This document shows positions 52,730-61,600 of a stretch of 64,000 bases of DNA, piece by piece. The notes beneath the pieces are model-generated. The model was not told where the DNA came from and did not search any database. It was given only the letters and a program-made list of their open reading frames with translations. Position numbers and translations under genes: made by a program. The first letter of the stretch is position 1; each line of letters begins with the position of its first letter. Location: contig JAGBVR010000011.1 of assembly GCA_017630215.1 (NCBI GenBank), positions 1-64,000 on the forward strand, written 5' to 3'. The DNA comes from Bacteroidales bacterium (GTDB lineage Bacteria; Bacteroidota; Bacteroidia; Bacteroidales; UBA932).

Positions 52730-54061
52730 CTATTTATTATCTTTTCTTTTATATGTGATAGAGTCAAATGAAACTCCGAAATGCTTTTCATACAATGAAA
52801 TAGCATAGGTATCCATCATACCGGCAATATAATCTATTACAGCCCTATGAAGCATTTCATCTGTTTTAGGACGATAATCCGGCGGAAGAAGATTATGCTT
52901 AATGTTATATTCTTTATCTATGAACATTTCATATAAGCCCTCAATAACTTCCTTGCCTCTTCTTTCATATAGCACAATTGTATCACTCCTATTTATACAA
53001 TCAAATGTTATTTTCTTAAGAGAATGCACCAATTTCTCACAAGAATTGAATCCAAGTTCATATGTAGCCTTAGTCCCATGTTCTTTCCTCATAGAATCAG
53101 ATATCTCCACAAGAGAAATATCCCTAATGAATGTATCTGTCAATGATGATATTAGCGACTTCCTAAAAATTTGCGAGTACTCTTGTATAGTTTCACGAGA
53201 TTTTATGGCTGATGCTTGTATCTTTGCATCAGAAACGCATTGTTGAAAGACCTTAATTATTGGATCGCCATTAAGTTTCTTACCAAGTATATATTCAAAC
53301 TCATCAATATTGAAACATCCTAATGATAACGCATCTTCTAAATCATGTACAGCATAGGCAATTTCATCGGCTATATCAATAATCTGCACATCTAAAGTTC
53401 TGACTTCTTCCAACCCAGCCTCTTCACGAATGCTAGCTAAGACATCATAATCATCTTTATACATGAACTTCTCAAGTCCTTTGTCTTGCTCTTCATTAAC
53501 AATATACTTATTGATTCCTAAAAGCGTTCTGTATGTAAGATTTAATCCTGTACAACTTGGCAGTTTCTTTTCTAATGTCCGCAGAACTCTATAATTCTGA
53601 GCATTACCTTCAAAACGATTACAATCGCTTAATTTGTCAAGTACTCTTTCACCACAATGTCCAAAAGCAGGATGGCCGATGTCGTGTGCTAAAGCAGCAG
53701 CTTCGATAACATAAAGATCCGTACTGCTATTATACGCATCACCTTTAAGTATTAAGCCGATTTGTGAGGCAATAAATCTTGCAATTTGAGACACCTCTAG
53801 ACTATGAGTTAAACGATTCCTAAAGAAAGCATCTGTCTGAATGCCAAGAATCTGCATCTTTCCCTGTAAACGTCTAAAAGACGACGAACACAGAATACGA
53901 GTATAATCGCGGTGAAAATCATTCCTTGGCCTGACACCGACAATATTGTCACCGTGTTCCCTGCGATTCAGAATCTCATTACTAGTTCTTTTATACAAAT
54001 CATGGAGGAAGTCACGTGCCACCTCAGTATCAAGATTAGTTAATAATACATTGTGTTCCAT
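52730..54061 (-). CDS. dgt: dGTPase (HD-domain deoxynucleoside triphosphate triphosphohydrolase)
   Basis: This 443-residue protein has the HD metal residues His86, His126 and Asp127 (AAALAHDIGHPAFGHCGE) and a later Asp in IIDIADEIAY. The N-terminal RDYTRILCSSSFRRLQGKMQ matches Dgt. It splits dNTPs (dGTP preferred in E. coli Dgt) into nucleoside and triphosphate. In defence systems such enzymes starve phage of dNTPs (known). It is the first gene of an operon with the nuclease-helicase. Promoter P2 (54169-54225) and a leader of about 100 nt precede it. Its AT-rich codons differ from those of the core genes before 47400. Confidence 0.8.
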   Translation of the reverse strand: MEHNVLLTNLDTEVARDFLHDLYKRTSNEILNRREHGDNIVGVRPRNDFHRDYTRILCSSSFRRLQGKMQILGIQTDAFFRNRLTHSLEVSQIARFIASQIGLILKGDAYNSSTDLYVIEAAALAHDIGHPAFGHCGERVLDKLSDCNRFEGNAQNYRVLRTLEKKLPSCTGLNLTYRTLLGINKYIVNEEQDKGLEKFMYKDDYDVLASIREEAGLEEVRTLDVQIIDIADEIAYAVHDLEDALSLGCFNIDEFEYILGKKLNGDPIIKVFQQCVSDAKIQASAIKSRETIQEYSQIFRKSLISSLTDTFIRDISLVEISDSMRKEHGTKATYELGFNSCEKLVHSLKKITFDCINRSDTIVLYERRGKEVIEGLYEMFIDKEYNIKHNLLPPDYRPKTDEMLHRAVIDYIAGMMDTYAISLYEKHFGVSFDSITYKRKDNK

Positions 54062-54168
54062 AAATAATGTGTTATTGATTTCTGGTTACTTAATACAATG
54101 CATAATAAATTATAGTGGCCTATAGAGGCATCATAATCATTACGGATTTATTACAAAATTGGATACTA

Positions 54169-54225
54169 CAAATTTACTAACTCCTTTTTTCTTACCCTTA
54201 AATTTCGACAAGAAATCGCCTTACA
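54169..54225 (-). promoter_or_regulatory. Shared-box promoter P2 (dgt operon)
   Basis: The box TGTAAGGCGA (minus strand, 54216-54225) lies 39 bp before the -7 box TAAATTTG (54169-54176). Confidence 0.6.
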
Positions 54226-54314
54226 CATTTATTCGTAAATAGTTGTGGAATAGTAATATATGACAAAATAGAAAATAAAATTCTTACAGAAGCCTAAAAC
54301 GCGAGATCCACTTG

Positions 54315-54524
54315 ATAATATACACGAAGCACGGGCACTACCTGTGCACATCCTCACGGGTCTCGACTCCCTTCCGATGGTACAAAACAGGCAGGCCCGC
54401 GCAGAACGCAGGCGCTAATGCCCGTTGTACTCGTATCGGAAAATTAATTGTCGAGATTAGAGGATCGAGTATAACAGCAATAACGCAGTTATTGTATGTA
54501 TTGTTCTTAGTTTTACCTTGCTGA
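54315..54524 (-). ncRNA. Putative pseudoknot ncRNA, copy 2 of 3
   Basis: A minus-strand RNA of about 210 nt is predicted, with the -7 box TATCTTTG at 54531-54538. Helix A pairs CCGAT and GTACAA (within 54425-54439) with TTGTAC and ATCGG (54374-54385), with a bulge. Helix B is GCGCGGGC/GCCCGTGC (54395-54402 and 54329-54336) with one G-U pair. The arms follow the same order as in copies 1 and 3 although the base sequence differs. The loop of A contains GCATTAGCG, shared with copy 1. Confidence 0.65.
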
Positions 54525-54682
54525 ACTTTGCAAAGATAAGGAAAAATCGCATAAGCACAACACTTATTTCATAACATTGACGAACAAATCGAGAGCAAGA
54601 TCTTGCCGGCTGAGACTGTGAAAGATTGGGCTAAACAATAAGCCGTATACCAGTCTAATAATCATCACATTACGACAATCTC

Positions 54683-54729
54683 TGTAAGGCGAATTTATTT
54701 GCACACCATATTATATATAAGTAACTTTA
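54683..54729 (+). promoter_or_regulatory. Shared-box promoter P3
   Basis: The box TGTAAGGCGA (54683-54692) lies 29 bp before TAACTTTA (54722-54729). A TTTG at 54698-54701 serves as the -33 element, 20 bp before the -7 box. The start codon at 54762 follows. Confidence 0.65.
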
Positions 54730-54761
54730 TCATTAGCAAACAACACCTTATTATATATAGT

Positions 54762-55349
54762 ATGGACTACTTCATCCTGATCATAATTATCCTGGTCATT
54801 CTCTCATTGGGAATGGTCATCACTTCAATAGTTATATTGCGCAATATCAAGAAGACGAGACACTCACCAGCTGACACCATCAAGCCTATAGTGGACCAAC
54901 TGGCTGCAATCCACAAGGATCTCGATACAATCAGGAGAAACTCTGTCAACACAGAAAGAAACATCGCTACAATAAAAAACGGCATCAACACTATAAATGC
55001 ATCCCAAATAACAGACTATTATCTTTCACAGACCCTCAGCCTAAAACGCTCCTGGGATAATCTCTCCACATACACTGGGCTTTTATCAAAAGTCCGTCAC
55101 CTCAGCACTACCGACTCTGAGGACATACTATACAGACATATATACTCTCTGGTGCAAGATACAGAAACCATCGCTTCGCAGATAAAAGCAACGTGTGACA
55201 TATCAGCTCAACCAAAACGGAGAATGCTGGCCTCGCTCAAGATAATGTATCAAGGTACCATCTTACCGATTATAGAAGAAGTCATACCAATCATAGATAC
55301 CGAGCTCCAGAGCACATTGGATAAACTCAAAAAAGCCCTGAACAAATAG
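54762..55349 (+). CDS. Membrane protein with coiled coil
   Basis: This 195-residue protein has one N-terminal membrane helix (YFILIIIILVILSLGMVI) followed by long helices with coiled-coil patterns (PIVDQLAAIHKDLDTIRRNS). It has no known domain. The frame is open from 54699, but ATG 54762 lies just behind promoter P3. The gene may provide a membrane scaffold for other island proteins; that is inference. Confidence 0.6.
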   Translation: MDYFILIIIILVILSLGMVITSIVILRNIKKTRHSPADTIKPIVDQLAAIHKDLDTIRRNSVNTERNIATIKNGINTINASQITDYYLSQTLSLKRSWDNLSTYTGLLSKVRHLSTTDSEDILYRHIYSLVQDTETIASQIKATCDISAQPKRRMLASLKIMYQGTILPIIEEVIPIIDTELQSTLDKLKKALNK

Positions 55350-55607
55350 CAACTGTCAAACTTTTAACACCACCGAAAGACTTTAATCTTCATCACAAGC
55401 TTAAATGGCTGATATACAATATACTTCCATCACGCAATGAAAGACGGCAGATTTGCAGGTCAAACTTTGAATGATTAACTTTGTCATCCCTGATGCAGGT
55501 AACAATATTCTCGACTACTTGTTACACGCGCAGATATGCTACAGTATCACCAAGATGCTGTAGATGCGTGACCTTATAAATAACCGAGAACATACTTTAT
55601 CTGCTAT

Positions 55608-57305
55608 ATGAGAAAACTTATCACGATTCTAATCCTCACTTTGACCGCTATCTCCTGCGGCAAAATCAAAGACGCCCACAACACCCTTAATGATATTGAG
55701 ACGTTCATTAACGAACGGCCTGATAGTGCCCTGACGATCCTTGATTCATTCGACACGTCTCTCCTTGAGAACAAAAGCATTTGGGCCCACCACTCGCTTC
55801 TCCACGCTCAAGCCAAAGATAAATGCTATATTGATGAGACCGATGATTCGTTGATGACTCAGGTAGTAAACTACTACGAGGGCAAACGAGACAAAGAGAA
55901 ACTCTTCAAAGCATACTATTATCTCGGCCGTATCCAGCATAATGCTGGCAACTACACTGAATCTATGCTTTCATACACCAGAGCGGAGCAACTGACAAAT
56001 GAGATTGAAGATGATTTTAGTAAAGGGTTATTATATGCTCAGCTTGGAATGTTGCATCTTGAATATTATGATTATGACAGAAGTTTAGAAGCCTACACAT
56101 ACGCTCTAGGCAATTACATTTTAAGTAATAAAGTCACTCATCAGTATTACACTAAACTGAATATAGGTCACGTATATCATGAACAAAAATTATACTCCCA
56201 AGCGGAGGAAATGTATAAACATGTGCTAGAGTGGGCATATGATAACAATATAGATTATCTGTGTGTCGAAGCAATTGAGTTCCTAATTACTTTATATGAT
56301 GAAACAGATAGAACGCAATTAGGCATAGAATTACTTAATAGTAAATATGGGGCAAGGTGCCCTGAATCCTTATATACTATTAGAGCCAAAGCTTACGAAG
56401 CTGCTTTATTAGGAAATAAACAGGCTAATGAGATTATTGAAAATAATGCCTGGATGCTATCTAAAACGATTACAGACACTATAAATAACTATTATTATCA
56501 ATATCGGATTCACAAACTACTGGGTAATTATAAAGAGGCCTCGGTTATATATGAGAACATATACCATATTCAAGACACCCTAACCGTTGCCGCATATAAA
56601 CGGCCTCTGCTCACTACAAAAAACAGTTATTTGCAGGCAGAAAATGATTATATGCAATTAGTATTAAGGAGCAATAGAGCCATATTGGCTTTTATTGTAT
56701 TTATAACACTATCTGTAATAATAGGATTGTGTATTCTATTCAAGCGTAGGCTCGATTTAAAGCAGACTGAAATTATCAGGTATGTAGAAATCGCTAAAGA
56801 TATGGAGCATACACTAATTTCTAAAACAATAGAAGTCGAGAAAATATCCAAAGAGATGGGAGTGCTAGATAATGAGTTAAGAAATAGTAGCAATGAGATC
56901 GCGAGTATGATGAGAAAACAGTACGAACTACTCAACAAATTAACAAATACATATTATGAGACTCATGTATGTAATAAAGACAAAGAAGCTATATACAAAC
57001 AAGTAAGTACGGAAATTAAGAGACTGGGATCAGACCATAAGGCAATTCAACAATTAGAAGCATTGGTAAACCGTTATCAAAGTAACATCATGCAGGTAAT
57101 CAGACATAATCTACCTAATATGAATGATATAGACTATGTAATATTGTGTTATTTATGTGCCGGATTTTCTGCAAAAGCAATTAGCATATTCACAGGAGTT
57201 ACGACAAACTACATTTACGTTAAGAAGTCTAGAATTAAAGTTGAGGTTATGAAGCTCAGCCCAGAAATACGAGACTTGATTTTGACAGCAATATGCTCAC
57301 AATAA
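55608..57305 (+). CDS. TPR membrane regulator with C-terminal LuxR-like HTH
   Basis: This 565-residue lipoprotein-type protein has its lipobox Cys at 17 (AISC). TPR repeats follow (about 95-330; YLGRIQHNAGNYTESMLSYT). Then come one membrane helix (about 357-376, AILAFIVFITLSVIIGLCIL), a coiled coil (380-470) and a C-terminal helix-turn-helix (about 500-560; DYVILCYLCAGFSAKAISIF). This layout, a periplasmic TPR sensor with a cytosolic HTH, is typical of Bacteroidetes membrane regulators. The -7 box TAACTTTG lies at 55477-55484. Codon and base composition shift from GC-richer to AT-rich at about 56010, inside the gene, which suggests mosaic origin. Confidence 0.7.
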   Translation: MRKLITILILTLTAISCGKIKDAHNTLNDIETFINERPDSALTILDSFDTSLLENKSIWAHHSLLHAQAKDKCYIDETDDSLMTQVVNYYEGKRDKEKLFKAYYYLGRIQHNAGNYTESMLSYTRAEQLTNEIEDDFSKGLLYAQLGMLHLEYYDYDRSLEAYTYALGNYILSNKVTHQYYTKLNIGHVYHEQKLYSQAEEMYKHVLEWAYDNNIDYLCVEAIEFLITLYDETDRTQLGIELLNSKYGARCPESLYTIRAKAYEAALLGNKQANEIIENNAWMLSKTITDTINNYYYQYRIHKLLGNYKEASVIYENIYHIQDTLTVAAYKRPLLTTKNSYLQAENDYMQLVLRSNRAILAFIVFITLSVIIGLCILFKRRLDLKQTEIIRYVEIAKDMEHTLISKTIEVEKISKEMGVLDNELRNSSNEIASMMRKQYELLNKLTNTYYETHVCNKDKEAIYKQVSTEIKRLGSDHKAIQQLEALVNRYQSNIMQVIRHNLPNMNDIDYVILCYLCAGFSAKAISIFTGVTTNYIYVKKSRIKVEVMKLSPEIRDLILTAICSQ

Positions 57306-57398
57306 TCACACATATAATCATCGTTAATACATGTGTAAGATAATGACATATAAAATTATTTTTAATCACCTGTTTAACAACTGTTTAGCGTAGCACAC

Positions 57399-57455
57399 TG
57401 TAAGGCGAATATTTGTAATTTTTATTCGACATTAAGATGCCAATGAGTAACTTTG
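57399..57455 (+). promoter_or_regulatory. Shared-box promoter P4
   Basis: The box TGTAAGGCGA (57399-57408) lies 39 bp before TAACTTTG (57448-57455). The start codon is at 57477. Confidence 0.65.
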
Positions 57456-57476
57456 CACTGATAAAAACAACATCTT

Positions 57477-57875
57477 ATGAAGAAAGTATTATTAATATTT
57501 TTTGCGTTTCTACTTAGTATAAATGCGATCACATGCTTGGCTAACAATGTAGCTGATAACGAAGAAATCAAGCCATCGACATACGAGCCTATTGTTGTGA
57601 GAAAAGAACCCACCAACTTCCACCGCTCCCTCGAAGCCCCAATCTTCGCCTACTATGCAGCTGGCACAATCAACCTTGACTTCGTCGAGAACCTTGGCGC
57701 AGCCACAGTAGTAATTCAGAACCTCACAGCGGGCGCCCAGGTAGCAGAACTTATCGACACAGGAATGGGTAATGTTGTAATAGACATTGACAGCATCCTT
57801 ACAGTAGGCAACTACTATATGACTATCACCACAATGTCCGGTGATGTATACTACGCAGAGTTTACTCTTGAATAA
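57477..57875 (+). CDS. DUF3244-like exported protein
   Basis: This 132-residue protein has a signal peptide (MKKVLLIFFAFLLSINAITC, possible lipobox Cys at 20). A single beta domain follows: FHRSLEAPIFAYY, AATVVIQNLTAGAQV and a final YYMTITTMSGDVYYAEFTLE. These strands fit the DUF3244 family of small Bacteroidales exported proteins. The 3' two thirds use GC-rich codons unlike the 5' part. The terminator at 57966 ends the gene. Role unknown. Confidence 0.65.
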   Translation: MKKVLLIFFAFLLSINAITCLANNVADNEEIKPSTYEPIVVRKEPTNFHRSLEAPIFAYYAAGTINLDFVENLGAATVVIQNLTAGAQVAELIDTGMGNVVIDIDSILTVGNYYMTITTMSGDVYYAEFTLE

Positions 57876-57965
57876 AATTGTATAACTGACCCAATTTTCA
57901 TACTTTTGTCATTAAAGACTTGCAGGTCCTTATATGGCAAAACTTAAACAACACACAATTCAACA

Positions 57966-58002
57966 ATAAGGCGGCCTGGATCTTATTCCATAGCCGCCTT
58001 AT
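57966..58002 (+). terminator. Terminator after the DUF3244 gene
   Basis: ATAAGGCGGC (57966-57975) pairs with GCCGCCTTAT (57993-58002), followed by an AT-rich stretch. Confidence 0.8.
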
Positions 58003-58024
58003 ATATTTCAGGTAATACTACTTT

Positions 58025-58219
58025 ATCAAAAGAAAGCGTGGGCGCCATCGTCTCTGTATATCCTCTGGTCACTACTCCTCCGATAATACAGGCCGATACG
58101 CCCACGCAAATTGTGGACGTAATTGCCTGTCGTGCACGTATCGGAATTAGATGTAGTGAATGAGGATCGAGCCAGACAGCAAAAACGTTGTATGTCTATT
58201 CCGTTCAAATTATCCTTGA
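58025..58219 (-). ncRNA. Putative pseudoknot ncRNA, copy 3 of 3
   Basis: A minus-strand RNA of about 195 nt is predicted, with the -7 box TATATTTG at 58226-58233. Helix A is CCGATACG/CGTATCGG (58137-58144 and 58093-58100). Helix B is GCGTGGGCG/CGCCCACGC (58099-58107 and 58036-58044). The A 3' arm and B 5' arm touch, sharing two bases, so the helices compete or stack as a pseudoknot. CTCGATCCTC near the 5' end is shared with copy 2. The 3' end is TTTCTTTTG. Confidence 0.65.
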
Positions 58220-58239
58220 ACAGCACAAATATATATCTT

Positions 58240-58608
58240 TTTCTCAACATATCCTTAAACTTTTTTATTTCTGTTCATCTTCACTTCACTATATCTAATG
58301 CCGATTAGATCATATGGAAGCAATAAAGCACATTCCGTGCAATTATCGTCCAACTCAATAAAATAAGAGCAGGCCTTTAAGTTCAATGGACATCACAGGA
58401 TAGTGAACTTTTGCTTCCTGCATAAAGCTAACGACTTAAACTTTTATTATAACCCCCAATTCCCTAAGCGCTAAGTCTCTTCATACGAGCACATTCGATC
58501 CTGAACACCTTATTACACGGGTTCTTACACACTTTAACAGTAGTTGTAAGAAATTAATTAACTCACAATTTATATTAGCTTAATTATCAATAGTTTACCC
58601 AACACTAA
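58240..58608. other. Intergenic stretch without recognised gene
   Basis: This stretch lies between ncRNA copy 3 and promoter P5. I see only a short inverted repeat (AAGTTCA/TGAACTT, about 58380-58404) and AT-rich sequence; there is no supported gene. Confidence 0.5.
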
Positions 58609-58655
58609 TGTAAGATGATTTTTATTGCAGAACCTGTATGATATTCGTAACTTTG
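58609..58655 (+). promoter_or_regulatory. Shared-box promoter P5
   Basis: The variant box TGTAAGATGA (58609-58618) lies 29 bp before TAACTTTG (58648-58655). TTG at 58625-58627 sits 20 bp before the -7 box. The giant NTPase gene starts at 58692. Confidence 0.6.
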
Positions 58656-58691
58656 ATTACATCAATTCACCATAAAAACTATAACCGTAAA

Positions 58692-61600
58692 ATGGATAAA
58701 GACAGCTTGCATAGTGATCTTCACAGAAGATTTTCATCGAGAGTAAAGTCTGTAACCCTCCATCTGGGAAATTTCCAGTATAACCATAAGGATAATCCGG
58801 AAAGAGAGGATCTTTATATTCATAGAGAGCAACAGGAACGCAAACTCGAGAGTTGGTTACTGAATAAGAACAAATCTGGATCATACCTTGTTACTGGATA
58901 TCGTGGTATGGGTAAGTCCAGTCTGGTCAACCATGTTCTTGATAGGATTGTTAGGCCCCTGAACGCAAGGGTAGAACGGGTTTGGAATGCTTCTATCATA
59001 TTGATGGCCATAACCTTCTTTTTCGGTTTTATGGAATTCTGGATCGCTGGTGCGATTACTTTATCCTTATTTCTTGCCTGCTTCTTTATCGTTATTGGTG
59101 ATCAGAACTACCCTTCAGCAAAATTCAAGGACGAAATCTCGAATTTTGCTCAATACAATACACTTGGTTCCAAACGACTTAGAAAGTTACTATCAAGTGC
59201 AGATACTACACAGCAGAGTTATAAACGCATCAAGATCAAGATTAATCTCGGTAAAGAGATAATGAATGAACGCGATGTGTTATGCCTAATAACTGGACAT
59301 ATCAAAAACAAATACGAAGAATACTTAAATGCAGGCCATAACAAACCTTACTGGATGTACCTGCGACACCTTTGCGCATTTAGTTTAGCAACAATAATAC
59401 TAAAATTATCATTAGTCCCATTTGGAAACTCTATTAACAGTTATTTCTGCTGCAAGTATGCCATCGGCAGATTTGTTCGTAAAACATATGAGATAATCGG
59501 AGATAATCCCGTCACAAAAGCAGTCGCTGTTATAATTGTGCTTTTAGGGCTTACCTGGTTAGCATATAAACTCTTTGACCGAATTATATCACTCTTTGAT
59601 TATTCTCAGAAGAGTCTAAAGAAACTGACAGACCTTTCAGATCGCCTTTCGTCCTCTATTAACGAATCTGACGGAAATATCCCTAATCTGTCAAACAGTT
59701 TTCTGAACATATCTTTATTTGGTAGGAGAAATCGTGAGATACCTTCGGCTGATATTCGCGATATAGAAGCCGAACTTATTGAAATCATCAATACTATCAA
59801 CAGCAGGTTCTGCATACCGGCCAATCGTGTCCAGTTTTTCATTGTATTGGATGAACTTGATAAAGCCGAACAGAAAGACAGCTCTGACTCAAATATTCAA
59901 GAGTCTGAGCTGACCCCTCCTGAGTTTTCTTCATCTATAGATGGATTCACGGAGGGTAACTCAAACACAGAAAGGCGAAAAGTCGTCCTGCAGATGCTTG
60001 GCAATATGAAGCTCTTTTTGACTACTGCAAGTGCCAAGTTCATCTTCATATCCGGTAGAGAATTATACGATGCATTTCTGGCAGATATCTCAGACCGTGA
60101 ATATGCCATCAGCAGTATTTTCAGTGGCGTGTTGAACGTAAGTAGTTTCTTGTATCCAGAAAGAGAACAGTCAGACATAAGTTCTCTCACAGAACAATAT
60201 GTTGCAGAAACCTTATTGCCTGATAATTATCTATTGAAGAAAGCCCAAGAAAATGCGCTTAAAAACGGAGTGATAAAAAAGGAGATTCCATCACTTCGCT
60301 GGTATATCCAGTATTTGACAGAGTTGGCTGAAAAAGAAGGGCTTTCCAAAGAAGATTTGAGATTCAGAAAAGAAGAAATAAGACACATAACAATCTTCCT
60401 TAAAAACTTCATTGTTTATCTGTCGCACGTCAGCAATGGAGCACCCAAAAAGATCGTCTTATATTTTGAAAAATATATCAAACGCAAGGAAGATTTGGTC
60501 ACATATTACGACTGGCCAGACAATATAGAATGCGGCGTGAGGAAGAATTACGCTTTGTATTTCACACCTGAAGACCAACAGAAAATTGGTTTCATCTCAT
60601 ATTTGGCAGCTCCTATTATGGATGTCATAACCAACAATGTAAGTAATTATGATGATAAACTTCTTGTTGAAGCCTCTTTCCTTATCGATCATTTGTTCAA
60701 ATTTCACGGTAGAGGATTCTCTTGGCGCAACATTGAGTTAACGCCAGAACTGTTGGATGTTAACAAAACTCCAGAACTAAGAGACTTTATTACATCTATT
60801 ATGGAGTTTATGCAGCAACTGCATATTTCATCAATTCTGGTAGGTCTGTTCCAATTTAAATTCAGGAAAAGAATATCAGAAGAGTTATCCTATATCTCTC
60901 GTGTCTCGGATGAAGCAGCAGCAATGTTCAACTTCACACTGAATGAGTCTCATCCTGTTAAGCAATACTATGCTAAGCTTCTGAACTATTACCTGAATAT
61001 CAGTCAGAAATCCGACCCATCTGGCACAAATAATATGTATGGCGACGTCATTTCTCGTATACATATTTCATTAGCCAATCTGTATTTTATGGAGGAAAAT
61101 TATAGCAGGGCTCTTCAGGAATACAGGTGTGCAATAAACTATCTTGACCGAGTTATTAATCCGGATTCTCAGGAATCATTGTCTTCTATTATTACACGAG
61201 TCAGATGTATGCTCAAAATGGGCTTGACTTGTGAGTACAGCAAGAACTACGAGACAGCATATGTTATTTATTGTAATTTGGTGGATGCAGTCATCTCTGT
61301 AAGAGAGGTAGATGAAAGGCAATTAGGACTTCACTTAGTTGACAGATGGACTGACGACTGGAGAATCAAACAACCTATGGTTGTTGACCTTGGCGTAAAT
61401 AATGGTGTTTATCCATATAGATATGCCTGGAGTAATGGTAATGAGAAATATATGCACCATATATACAATTTAGTTTGGGATGATAGCTGTATAACCACTA
61501 CAAATAGCAGTGGACAGAAACTCTCAAACCCTCGATATGGTGCAGCAGAATATAGCCTAGACTTTGATCATTTAATCTCTGGGTTCTCGAAAAACTTATC

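Noticed and set aside
54312-54524. A 70-codon + strand frame
   Set aside because: It lies wholly antisense to ncRNA copy 2, has no start signal, and its sequence is explained by the RNA helices.
50351-58219. The three structured elements as transposon-end palindromes (IS200/REP type)
   Set aside because: Each has its own -7 box at a fixed distance, and arm sequences change in a compensatory way; no transposase is near.
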